Assembly: GCA_051294375.1 (NCBI GenBank)
Contig: JBJCIZ010000239.1
Span: 1,018,831 to 1,082,830, forward strand
Length of the DNA stretch: 64,000 bases
DNA from: Paraspadella gotoi
Taxonomy: Eukaryota > Chaetognatha
Reading direction: 5' to 3'
Made by a program: the position numbers and the translations under genes. Within the stretch, counting starts at the first letter, position 1, and each line of letters begins with the position of its first letter. A model generated the notes under the pieces. The model saw only the letters and a program-made list of their open reading frames with translations. It did not search any database and was not told the origin of the DNA. Below are positions 11,590 to 21,910 of the stretch, in pieces.

Positions 11590-11877
11590 ACGTGATGTCG
11601 AACAAGAGCGACTACAACGACCACGACGACGACAACAACAACTTTCAAAAACGTTCGTTTCCTCCCAAAACATTTTGTCTCGAATTTTCCCCAGACGTCG
11701 TCGTCGTCGTTGTCTTCATCGTCGTGGTCGTCGTCATCGTCATCGTCGTCGTCTACATCGTCGTCGTCGTCGTCGGAGACGAGACCCGCGACGTCATGCA
11801 TATTCAATCATTCCCTTTGTCGCGTCGTGTTTCACGTTCTTTGTCGTTGTCGTTGTTGTAGTCTTCGTCTTCGTCGT
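11590..11877. repeat. Opposed GAC and GTC trinucleotide arrays
   Basis: GAC/AAC-type repeats at about 11605-11645 are followed by GTC/CGT-type repeats at 11695-11785 and 11840-11877 on the same strand. The two blocks are imperfectly complementary and could fold back on each other. Open frames here are poly-Asp, poly-Val or poly-Arg and are not evidence of a gene. Confidence 0.85.
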
Positions 11878-12297
11878 NNNNNNNNNNNNNNNNNNNNNNN
11901 NNNNNNNNNNNNNNNNNNNNNNNNNNNNNNNNNNNNNNNNNNNNNNNNNNNNNNNNNNNNNNNNNNNNNNNNNNNNNNNNNNNNNNNNNNNNNNNNNNNN
12001 NNNNNNNNNNNNNNNNNNNNNNNNNNNNNNNNNNNNNNNNNNNNNNNNNNNNNNNNNNNNNNNNNNNNNNNNNNNNNNNNNNNNNNNNNNNNNNNNNNNN
12101 NNNNNNNNNNNNNNNNNNNNNNNNNNNNNNNNNNNNNNNNNNNNNNNNNNNNNNNNNNNNNNNNNNNNNNNNNNNNNNNNNTCTCTCTCTCTCTCTGCAC
12201 CCAGAGAGGAATTCCCTAATTTTTTCTCCTTCGTCAAATTCGAGCAAAAAAACCCGAAGTAAAGAATTTGTTAAATGAGACGATGACGACGACAAAA

Positions 12298-12334
<37 letters not shown>

Positions 12335-12837
12335 CGACGAAAACGATGACGACGAAATACTTCATTAACAGTTACGACAATTAATCATAGATTTAAAGTA
12401 ATCAATTCCAGATGTTATACTGTTGTTATGCCATTACATCTGTAGTCACACATCTTTTAGCCATGAGATTAAGGATCGACAACATCAACAATAATAACAA
12501 CAACATCAACAAAACCAATATCAACTGCAACAAAGAGAACAACAATAACTTCAAAAACCGCAACGACGACGACAACAACAACAATTGCAATGTCTCTGAA
12601 ATCGAGGTCGGAACGAATCCATCAAAAATCCGCTAAAACGTCGACGATGACAACGACGACGACGACAACGACGACTAATACAACGATAACAATGACAAAG
12701 ATGACGACGATGACGACGACGACAACAACGACAACGACGACAACGAAAACAGCGACAAAGTGGAGAATGATGACGTCACGCCCTTCGGCGTTTTTGATTT
12801 AGTGAGGAAAACGAATTGTCGAAGGGAAGTCATAAAG
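11878..12837. repeat. Gap, then GAC/AAC/ACA repeats
   Basis: 304 N at 11878-12181, (CT)n at 12182-12196, GAC-type arrays at 12278-12355, ATC/AAC-type repeats at 12480-12590 and a second GAC-type array at 12640-12760. No gene seen. Copy B fills the gap at about 28390-28790. Confidence 0.75.
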
Positions 12838-13530
12838 NNNNNNNNNNNNNNNNNNNNNNNNNNNNNNNNNNNNNNNNNNNNNNNNNNNNNNNNNNNNNNN
12901 NNNNNNNNNNNNNNNNNNNNNNNNNNNNNNNNNNNNNNNNNNNNNNNNNNNNNNNNNNNNNNNNNNNNNNNNNNNNNNNNNNNNNNNNNNNNNNNNNNNN
13001 NNNNNNNNNNNNNNNNNNNNNNNNNNNNNNNNNNNNNNNNNNNNNNNNNNNNNNNNNNNNNNNNNNNNNNNNNNNNNNNNNNNNNNNNNNNNNNNNNNNN
13101 NNNNNNNNNNNNNNNNNNNNNNNNNNNNNNNNNNNNNNNNNNNNNNNNNNNNNNNNNNNNNNNNNNNNNNNNNNNNNNNNNNTAATAATAATAATAATAA
13201 TAATAATAGTAATAATAATAATCGTTTTAAATATGGAAGGAAAAGGCGAAAAAAAAAGTATAATAAAATCGGACAATTTGAAAAAAATATTATTCCGATT
13301 AATAATCCGAGACAATATTTTTTTCAAACGGTAGAAAATTTTATGAAAATTTCTTTCTAAAGCTTTTTTTTTAATATTAATGAAACACATCTAATATTTT
13401 CCCTCCCCTAATGTTTTTTCTCCTCTCATATTATTCGACTGTCGTATCGAAATTCCACTACTTCCCCCCCCNNNNNNNNNNNNNNNNNNNNNNNNNACAC
13501 AACCCCAACGAAAAAGGAAAAAAACGATTA
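12838..13530. repeat. Gap, (TAA)n array and AT-rich flank
   Basis: 345 N at 12838-13182, then about 13 TAA units to 13222, then AT-rich sequence and 25 N at 13472-13496. Copy B reads through both gaps (29600-29900 and about 30170), showing a GA repeat and AAT arrays in the first. Confidence 0.8.
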
Positions 13531-14005
13531 GAATCCAACGACATCCGCGATTTTACGAATTATACAACAACATCCGGGCGGATCCCCGGCTCCTAAATGG
13601 GCGAGGACAGATCATATCTCTTTTTGTTGAGAAAAACTGCCGTTACCATACGGAAGTTCTTTCGGGTCTAAATTTCAATGACATTCCGGTTCGTCGCTCG
13701 CACAATCATTTGAGAAACTCGATATAACAGCGACATTCGTGGTATTTCGGTACTGAAACCATTGTCGTGAAACTTTGCCTGCAAAAACGGGCACGTTACT
13801 TACTGGTGTTTTGAGTCTAATCTAATCAAAATCCGAGGAATGTACAGAGAAGAATTCAATTTTTAAACAGTAGTTTTCACCCAAGGCAATGCCAATAACA
13901 TTCGGTGCATCCCCAGTCAAAAATCCCATGACATCCGGGGAATTCTAATCAAAAATCCCATGACATCGCTTCTTTCCCGTCAAAAATCCTTTTCACATCC
14001 GGGAT
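13530..14005. repeat. Cluster of ACATCCGG motifs in degenerate repeat
   Basis: ACATCCGG or one-base variants recur about seven times. They are denser at 13915-14005, where a unit near 'TCAAAAATCCCATGACATCC' repeats with a spacing of 35-40 bases. Copy B keeps the cluster at 30200-30640. The motif is the reverse complement of CCGGATGT, an ETS-type core. Regulatory function is inference only. Confidence 0.6.
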
Positions 14006-14147
14006 CCCTTTTTTTTCCACCCGGAGAAAGAAGAACAAAAGAATCGAGAGAAGACAAAATACAGATAAGGTTATCGCTCGTCGTGGGGGTTAAATAAAGC
14101 AATAAAATAGGATAGGAATCACTAAACAGGAAATCAAAAAAAAACCC

Positions 14148-14212
14148 TCGCAGTGACGCCCTTAGACGCCATCTGACGCCATCTGACGCCCTCGGACGCC
14201 CGTCATCCCTGC
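14148..14212. repeat. Tandem 10-bp repeat (TCTGACGCCA)
   Basis: Five imperfect units with core CATCTGACGC. Copy B (30760-30835) has the same array with different variants. Confidence 0.8.
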
Positions 14213-14329
14213 GCTCCATCTCGCTCACACGAATCACGACACCACTGGATATCTTCTGTCCTAAACACCCTCTCTACTCGGCCTCTTTCCCATGAACGCC
14301 CATTTTTATCGAAATTCGGGAATCTGGTT

Positions 14330-14515
14330 AATTGTTTAAGTTAGAGGTCTTGGGTTAATGATTATTTAAGTTTGTGATTTACGGGTTAGGCGATTTGGTT
14401 TTACAAGCATTAACCTTTAGTTTAAGTTAGGGTTAAAAGTATAGCGATAAGGGTTTAGGCGTTCAGGTTTAGGTTAGGGTTAAAGATTAGTAGGGATCTA
14501 AGGTCAGGGATTGAT
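14330..14515. repeat. Degenerate TTAGGG-like interstitial block
   Basis: Several GTTAGGGTTA, GGTTTAGG and GGGTTAA strings on the plus strand, broken by unrelated bases. Copy B keeps it at about 31010-31155. It resembles a decayed telomere-type repeat, but no long uninterrupted array remains. Confidence 0.5.
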
Positions 14516-14703
14516 TATCAAGTCTCAGAAAATATATTGAGTCAAATATAAGGCTAAAAATAAATCAGGAAGACCTCACATATAAAGGGGTGCGCAACAA
14601 ACTTCTGTCACCGTGTCACTCTTCATTCATTCTCTCTCTTTTCACCTCCTCTCCACGCCTCTCGGTTCTGGACCTCGCCTCTCATCGTTACTTACCTTTG
14701 TGA

Positions 14704-15468
14704 GTGGACGTGGACACTTACCCTGACCCCGCTTTCTCGCCCCTAATACTTAACACCCCCGACAACCAGGACTCGGAATCATTCATAACCGGGATAGTCG
14801 AGTCGGTCGTTGCTTTAACTTCCTCACCTCTCATCCTCTCTCTCTTCTACTCTTCTCTCTCTCTCTCTCTCTCTTTCTTTCTTCTCTCTCTCTCTCTTCT
14901 CTACTCTCCTCCTCTCCTCTCTTCTTTCTCTCTTCTCTCTCTCTCTCCTCTCTCTCTCTCCTCTCTCTCTCTTCTCTCTCTCAAACATCATCTAAACCGG
15001 AAAGGAGGGATTCGGCTTTACTCTTTACAATCTTTTCGCCCTTCACTCACTCACTCTCTCTCTCTCCTCTCTCATCTTGGCTCTCTCTTCCTCTCTCTCT
15101 CTCTCTCTCTCTCTCCTCCTCTCCTCTCTCTCTCTCTCTCTCTCCTAGCCGGGCACCAAAATACTTTCGTCTTCGACCCGAGCGATCTCAGGCTGGAGCT
15201 GGAACTCGCTTCAATCGTGAGATTGAATCGCAACTTTTATTTTTTTAATTCTCGAACGACACGGATTCGGAAATTGCCGGGGAAGGGGGCGAGGCTGGTT
15301 GGCGGGCTAAACCGGCTGATAGGTTCGCGGGATGGTAAGGAGGTGAAAAGGGGAGACAATGGTACAGTTCGTTCGAAGATGTGCAATCGTGCACGTTGCG
15401 CATTGCGGGCCATTGCAATATTGACAATCAACGTTGAACAACAACAGGACGATTTAAACGCCCCGTGA
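14704..15468 (+). other. Long open frame without ATG across CT repeats
   Basis: A 254-codon frame with no ATG near its start (in-frame TGA at 14701, then GTG). The middle 100-plus codons translate (CT)n as Ser/Leu. The flanking ~40 N-terminal and ~105 C-terminal codons are of mixed composition and could be exon pieces. Copy B (31350-31970) is frameshifted in several places, so it cannot confirm the frame. I treat it as unproven. Confidence 0.15.
14848..15147. repeat. Interrupted (CT)n microsatellites
   Basis: Two blocks, about 14848-14985 and 15051-15147, separated by mixed sequence. In copy B the blocks are at 31452-31528 and 31600-31686 with different lengths. Confidence 0.95.
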
Positions 15469-15469
15469 A

Positions 15470-16211
15470 AAACCACAGTGACGACGAAAAATAAATCACA
15501 AAAGTAAAAAATTAACTTTTATATATGGTCAAATGCGTTGATTTTAAAATGAGAAACTTAATAACTACCAGTAAACAATGGAATTGTTTACAATGAGGAA
15601 CACCAACAAATGTAAAATTCCTTTACTTTCCGTCCTCCGGCCAACAACAACAACCAACAACTTGGACGGGCAAGGATAGCACAAGCAGAGAAAATACATT
15701 CTGTCAAAAAAAATGATCGCATTACAACAGTGGCAAAAAAAAAAGTCTTGAGACTTTGGAAAAAATAATATTCATTTTTTCTATTCTTAGTATGGAAAAT
15801 CAATTTTCGATTATTCCTGTTATTTTTCTTTTCTGTACTTTTTCTTCATCATTTTTATTTTCTATTTTTTTCTTTTTTCTTAATTTCGTTCACTTTCGGA
15901 GTGGACTTGGAATGAATATTCATTTGCATATCCGGGCAGAAATGTGAGTGTGCGCGCGTTGCCTCGCGACGACGTGCGAAAACACAGGATCGAGAGACAG
16001 AGAGAGAGAGAGAGAGCAGAGATTGGAGAGAGACGACGAACGATAGACTGAGGACGAGAGAGACGAGTAGACGAGAGAGATTTCGAGTCACAACAGGCGC
16101 GATGCAAGGACGGACTTTTTTAAAAGGCCTAAGTGAAGCGGGATAAGGACGCAAAGGAAAAGAAAGATAACCCAAAAGAAAAAGAAAGGAAAAAGAATAA
16201 AAAATAGATAA
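15470..16211. other. AT-rich noncoding sequence left of the TIR element
   Basis: No gene seen. It contains poly-T/A stretches, a GA tract at 15995-16020 and the string AAAAAATAGATAAG at 16199-16212, which is the insertion point of the element to the right. The part at 15720-15950 recurs at 18990-19175 and in copy B at about 32180-32420. Confidence 0.6.
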
Positions 16212-18679
16212 GACACAATTGAAAAATAACGGGGCCGTTAACTGTCCTCGTGCTGATTTTGTTCCCTTTAAAAATTGCTTTCTGAGCCAAATTAAAAATT
16301 GCATTATTACTTTTCGGAATATGTGCGATTATTACACTAACTGGACATTACTGTGACTCTGAACCAGTAACCCTTGACCATCAACTCAAAAAGAGCCTAA
16401 CTAGATCCTCAAAAATTTAGTAAAAAAGATGAGAGCAATACTAGCTCGAAACGCTTACACAAATTGTAGACCATTGCTTTCTATAGATTGCAACAAAAAT
16501 ATTCAATATTATTTAAACAAACAGCACATTTACAACAATAACTTAATAAGCTTAACCGAGACCAAGATGAATATTTTTACCTATCACTTTCCTCAAAACT
16601 TTATATGCAATCATATTGTTTCTGTAATAGATCAATTTAATCTAAATAACAATATTGACAACACTTTCATTTTCAATTTTTCTTTCATTTGAATGGGAAA
16701 GTTTTCTCCTGCTTACTCCCCCTTGTGTCTAATGTAGTCTAATATTTTTAGAGGTATTTCCAAAACCTATATATAATTACTATATTTTCACTTTTTTATT
16801 CTTTCCAAACAAAAACCAAACATCATAAAAACATTTTCAAACTTAAATAAAAAAAAAAAATTGCATTGAATGATCTTTGCGAAAAAATATTTTTGAACCT
16901 TCCGAGAATAATGGGATTTTTTCGAGTTAGGGAAAAAAAATTTGCAATTCAAAAAAATCAGGCCTCTAGCCTTTCAATCTTTTCTAGAGCGCTGATTTTT
17001 TTTTTAGTTTTTTTTGATATTTTGATTTTCCTATGCAAACACCATTATTCTCACCATGATCATAGGTCGGAGGAAATTTTTTTCCAAAAATTTTTGCAAA
17101 AAATTTCAACTTTTTCTACATTAGGCCTTTTTTTGCCAGGACAATAACATAACATCAATTATTATACGATGTGCGCTACCACCTGAAAGTGATATGTCTC
17201 TAAATTGACAAAAAAAATTTCTTCAAGTTTATTTTAAAATTTAAGTATTGTATCAATTTTTTTTTAGAAAATAAGTGACGATACTCCCGCTTTGCCGAAA
17301 TTTTTACTTTAACAAAGATTTGTACCTGCGTAATTTGAAAAAAGTCCTTTTTTTATATAACTTTGAAAGAAAAGAGCCTAGCAAGATGGGCGCTTTTTTT
17401 TTTTTTGTGGTTTATTTTTTTCAACAAACAATTTAACAAGTGGGCCCTCTAATCATGCGGACACCTTTCCTAAAAAAGTACTTATCTAACATTAAATCCA
17501 TAAATCTTTACACAGCTTTTGTTCTAAATCAATAGTTAAAAGTATACATACAGTATTTGCCTTTTAAAATTTCAATGAAGGCACTATGAATTTTTTTATT
17601 TTTCTTTTGTAATTTTTCGGAAAAAGGGAAAGACTGAATTTACATTTTGATTATTATTAAATTTTCTTTATTCCATAAATCCTGCTTATATTTTTAATTA
17701 AACCAAGTAAAAAACAAGCAAAAATATTATGTTTTAGCTTGCATAAAATGTCTTTTAATATTCAAAAATGATAAATACAAAAAATGTTTTCAGCCCTGAT
17801 ATAAACAGTTCTGGACATCTACCTTCTTTGTCTGTTGAAAAAAAAAATATGCGAATTTTTCAATTATTCTTTAACTGGCAAACTAATAAGCTTGACACAC
17901 TTGCTTGTTTATCATAATAAAGTTTTTAAAAAATTATATAACTGGCCAATATATTTGACAAAGCAAGACATCGATTGTATGGCATAATTTTTTTTTAAAT
18001 ATTCAGCAAGGAATTTAACTTCTATTATTTATCATTCATTTTAATTAAGCAAAAAAATATTTTATCATAACTAGCCCGATCTAGAAAAGGGTTCATTGAC
18101 TGACTTAATGATGACATTTTTCTAGATATCTTTACTTGCCCCATTTCACAGATATAAAAAGGTCTATGCCGTTATCATGTCAGTAAAGTCCCAGATCTAT
18201 CCTGTCCCTTTATGCAACTGCATTCTGAAATTTTCTTTTTTCCCTTTTCAAATGTATTAAATTAAAAAAAATTATTTGAGAGAAACAATCGGCGTTGGAG
18301 GATGCCATTGGTAAGCCTTAGTTTCCCCACTTTCACGGTCGAATTTTTAAATCTAAGGTTTTTTTCTCCATTCTATTTGAGACATAACCCACTAAACTAT
18401 TCGGTACTATTATTTTTTTTTATTTTTTCTATTACAATTCTACGGCAATTAAATATGAATAAGTTCAACTTTTTTAAAAAAAAATTTCATCACTCTTTCA
18501 CCCTATATTCGGTCATATCTAAAAAACACAAAAAAGATTTTGCATTGATATTTTGGATACTCGACATATTGAAACTACTAACGTTTCAAAAAAATAAAAA
18601 AGAAATATAATAATATTGGAACACGGTAAATTTTTTTTATGCCGGAACAGTAACGTTACCGCATTCTTTCAATTGTGTC
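16212..18679. mobile_element. Putative non-autonomous DNA transposon with TIRs
   Basis: The left end reads GACACAATTGAAA and, 20 bases inward, GTTAACTGTCC. The right end, reverse-complemented, reads GACACAATTGAAA and then GTTACTGTTCC. Together they make imperfect terminal inverted repeats of about 36 bases (16212-16248 and 18643-18679). The 5-base string ATAAG lies outside both ends (16208-16212 and 18681-18685), and a longer 8-base alignment has two mismatches. The element is absent at the equivalent sites in copy B (about 32637) and at 19408, where TAGATAAG runs straight into AGGAAGAG. The interior is about 75% A+T by eye, with only short unrelated open frames (the longest 102 codons, at 18302-18610) and no recognisable transposase. 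I infer a cut-and-paste element whose transposase is supplied elsewhere. A hAT-like origin is possible, but the ends do not settle the superfamily. Confidence 0.6.
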
Positions 18680-19394
18680 CATAAGCAGGCAAGAGGAAGA
18701 GAAAGAATGAGAGATGAAAAGCAGGGAAACGGATTTAGATTTTGGCGACAGAAAAGATGGTCGAACGTTTTTTTTTTCTGTTCACGCAGCCGCAATATGA
18801 ATTCACAGCGAATCTCGACTCTCGAAAATCCGTTGGTTACACTTTTTTGTCGCCGTTCGTTGGCAAAGACTAACAATGGAATGGAATGGAATGGAATGGA
18901 ATGGAAAGCGAACGAGGGAACTTCGACGGAACATCTTTCGATTCACTGAACAAATGGCAAACATGGATGCTACATTCTGTCGGATTGTTACAATCCTCTC
19001 TTTAAAATATTATCATTTTTTATTCTTAGTTGAAAATCGATTTTCGATTTTCCGTTTATTTTCTTTCTTTATTTTTCTTCATCATTTTTATTTTCTTATT
19101 TTTTTTTTCTTATTCGTTATTTCGAGGATTGGAATGAATATTCCATTTGCATATCCGGGAGAAGTGGAGTGTGCGNNNNNNNNNNNNNNNNNNNNNNNNN
19201 NNNNNNNNNNNNNNNNNNNNNNNNNNNNNNNNNNNNNNNNNNNNNNNNNNNNNNNNNNNNNNNNNNNNNNNNNNNNNNNNNNNNNNNNNNNNNNNNNNNN
19301 NNNNNNNNNNNNNNNNNNNNNNNNNNNNNNNNNNNNNNNNNNNNNNNNNNNNNNNNNNNNNNNNNNNNNNNNNNNNNNNNNNNNNNNNNNNNNN
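18680..19394. repeat. Local tandem duplication right of the TIR element
   Basis: 18686-18960 repeats 19410-19745, and 18990-19175 repeats 15720-15950. The order is therefore P, element, Q', P', gap (19176-19394, 219 N), Q. The P-Q unit has been duplicated in tandem and the element sits only in the first unit. Copy B has one P-Q unit. Confidence 0.7.
18875..18906. repeat. (ATGGA)n pentamer array
   Basis: About six perfect ATGGA units. Equivalent shorter arrays lie at 19658-19680 and 32832-32865. Unit length differs between copies. Confidence 0.9.
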
Positions 19395-19524
19395 AAAAAA
19401 AATAGATAAGAGGAAGAGGAAGAGTCAAAAGAAAGAAAGAGAGATGAAAAGAGGAAACGGATTTAGATTTTGGCGACAGAAAAGATGTGAACGGTTGTTT
19501 TTTTTCTCGTTCACGCAGAGAATT

Positions 19525-19596
19525 GAATTCACAGCAGTGGATTCACAGCAGTGAATTCACAGCAGTGAATTCACAGCAGCGAATTGAATTCACAGC
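19525..19596. repeat. 14-bp palindromic minisatellite
   Basis: Four to five units of GTGAATTCACAGCA. The unit contains the perfect palindrome GTGAATTCAC. The equivalent sites at about 18790-18812 and 32752-32772 have a single unit, so this copy is expanded. Confidence 0.85.
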
Positions 19597-19769
19597 GAAT
19601 CTCGACTCGAAAATCCGGGGTTACACTTTTGTCGCGTTTCGTTGGCAAAGACCGAACAATGGAATGGAATGGAATGGAAAGCGACGAGGGAACTTAGACG
19701 GAACATTTTCGTTCATCTGGAACAAATGGAAACATGGATGGTACATTGTCGGATTGTTACATAAATGAA

Positions 19770-20470
19770 ACGATATAAAAACTTATTAACTTCATTGCAT
19801 AAAAGAAATTGCAGTTGAAATCTCCGAAGGTTGCAATGCAAGGTAGAGAAATACGGTTACAACTGCAATCCGTTGATAAAGTAACTGTTTAACCTTCGAT
19901 CATGTTGTACCCATGACTCGCGTACCCATGTCGTTGCTCGGGGAGAAAATGATCTTTTTATTTTATCGCCACCGGGAAAACGAATTGCACGTGTGAAACG
20001 ATGTTCACAAATAAGGTGAAAAATGAAACGCGGCTAAAGAAATTTAAAAAAAAAAGCCTTCCAAAAAATGGCGCGCGAGTGGAAAATTGCGCGTCGCCAA
20101 AAAAAATAATGAAGACGAAGGCATAAAAAAAAAAACCGTCTTTCCCTGGGAAATTACTCGGGCGACGCCCAGGGTATTAGCTATAACGCTGCTGCAGGGA
20201 TACCGCGGGAGCGGCCACAGCCACGGCAGCGTGATGGTTGCGGCGGCGGCGGCGGCGGCTGCCGCAGTCAGCGTCAGGTGGCGGAGAAAATGGGGATTAA
20301 AGTTTCATGTTAACGATCGCAAGGAAGCGAGGCGTTGTCAATGGAGACGACATAGCGATGGCTGAGGGGGTAATTGTTGTCGTCGTCGTTGTTATTGTTC
20401 TTGTTGTTCTTGTTGTTGTCGTTGTTATCCTTCTCTTAAATGCNNNNNNNNNNNNNNNNNNNNNNNNNTA
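19770..20470. other. Flank with GC-rich island, possible promoter or exon
   Basis: 20150-20370 is GC-rich, with a (GGC)n run at about 20238-20260, in an otherwise AT-rich segment. It is retained in copy B at 33340-33550. An open frame of 92 codons crosses it (Ala repeat), but copy B shifts frame several times and no ATG-led frame is shared by both copies. It ends in GTT/GTC repeats and a 25-N gap (20444-20468). It may be a CpG-rich promoter or first exon, but nothing decides this. Confidence 0.3.
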
Positions 20471-20744
20471 AAATGGTCGGCTTCTGATTTCTTGATGTTT
20501 TCCGTGGTTGAAGTAAAACATTTGGATTTGACAGGGATGAGTACCAATGAAGTTTTCATGAATTTTTGAGTTACACTAACTGAATTAAAACCGATAATGA
20601 GTTTCTGCCTTTGAAATTGGTGAGACTAAACATTAAATTTATTAATATCTTTTTATTTTAATTCCATTTAAATTAAAACTATCTAATACCCCTGACTTTT
20701 GGAACAGGCTCTATTTAATTAAATCTATTCAAAACTTAAAAGGT
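20469..20744. other. AT-rich flank of the satellite array
   Basis: No gene seen. It ends in the string CCCCTGACTTTTGGA-CAGGCT, a short dispersed motif also present at about 24356, 33810 and, inverted, at 63005-63040. Confidence 0.6.
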
Positions 20745-21910
20745 TAAAATGATCTCGATTTCCACAAAACGTTCCAAATGGAACGATTATATGGAACGAA
20801 TATATAAACAAAGGGACGGTGCACTAAAGTTAAAATGCTAACAACGACAGATCTCGATTTCCCAACAAGTCCAAATGAACGAAATATTATGAACGGAATA
20901 TATAAAAAGGACCGGTCTGCCAAAGTTAAAATGATACAACGGACTGATCTCGATTCCCCAACAAGTCCAAATGGAACGGAATTATACTGGGAACGAATAT
21001 ATAACAAAAGGACGCGTGCTAAAGCTAAATGCTACAACGGGAAACAGATTCTCGATTTTCCGGCAAGTGCCAAATTGGACACGAATATATGGAACGAATA
21101 TCACTAACACAAGGACGTGCTAAAAGCTAAAATGCGTTACAAACGACTGATCTCGTTTTCCACAGAGTCCAAATGGAACGAATATTTATGGAACGAATTA
21201 CTATAACAAAGGACGGTGCTTAAAGTAAATTGCTACAACGACAGATCTCGATTTCCACAAGTTCAAAATGGAACGGAATTATATTGCAACGAATATATAA
21301 ACAAAGGCACGGTTGCCAAAACGTAAAATGCTACAACGACTGATCTCGATTCCACAAGTCAAATGGAAGAATATTATGGAACGGAATATATAACAAAGGT
21401 ACGGGTGCTTAAAGGTAACAATGCTACAACGAAAAAAAAAAAAAAAACCAAAAAAAAAAATAAAAAAAAAAAAAAAAAATCGACCAAGATCTCGCATCCG
21501 CTAAGTCCAAATTTGGATACGAATATATTGGAAACGAATAGTTATAAACCAAAGCGACTGGTGCTAAATGTAAAATGTACAACGACTGATCTCGATTTCC
21601 ACAGGTCAAATGGAACGAATGATATGAACGAATTATTAACAAAGGCACCGGTGCTAAAGTAAAATGCTACAACAACAGATCTCGATTTATCCACAAGTCC
21701 ATAATGGAACTGAATTATCATACGGCCCCCTCATTCCACAGTCCAATGGAACGAAATCATATGGAAGAATATATAACATAAGACGGCTGCAAAGTAAAAA
21801 TGCTACAACGGGACTGATTCTCATTTCCACAAGTCCAAATGGATACGAATATTTATGGGAAACGAATATATAACAAAGGGACCGGTGCTAAAGTATAAAA
21901 TGCTACAACG
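20745..21910. repeat. Satellite array, ~90-bp monomers alternating in two types (copy A)
   Basis: About 12 monomers. Landmarks in each: GCTACAACGAC, GATCTCGATTTCCACAAG, GGAACGAATATAT twice, then GGACGGTGCTAAAG. One type has ACAGATCTCG and the next has ACTGATCTCG, in regular alternation, so the higher-order unit is a dimer of about 180 bases. One monomer (about 21425-21480) is replaced by poly-A, probably a read error. Open frames on either strand are by-products of the array. Confidence 0.9.

Noticed and set aside
11568-11807. Poly-Asp/poly-Val acidic protein
   Set aside because: It is a direct translation of opposed GAC and GTC arrays, and copy B is frameshifted.
14690-14720. U1 snRNA-like ACTTACC string
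   Set aside because: Only seven to nine bases match, and the rest of the RNA is absent.
16429-18610. Transposase inside the TIR element
   Set aside because: The three frames of 87-102 codons are unrelated, AT-driven and show no catalytic DDE-type spacing or zinc finger.
20745-21910. CRISPR-like regularly spaced repeats
   Set aside because: The units are contiguous ~90-base monomers with no unique spacers, in a eukaryotic sequence. This is a tandem satellite.
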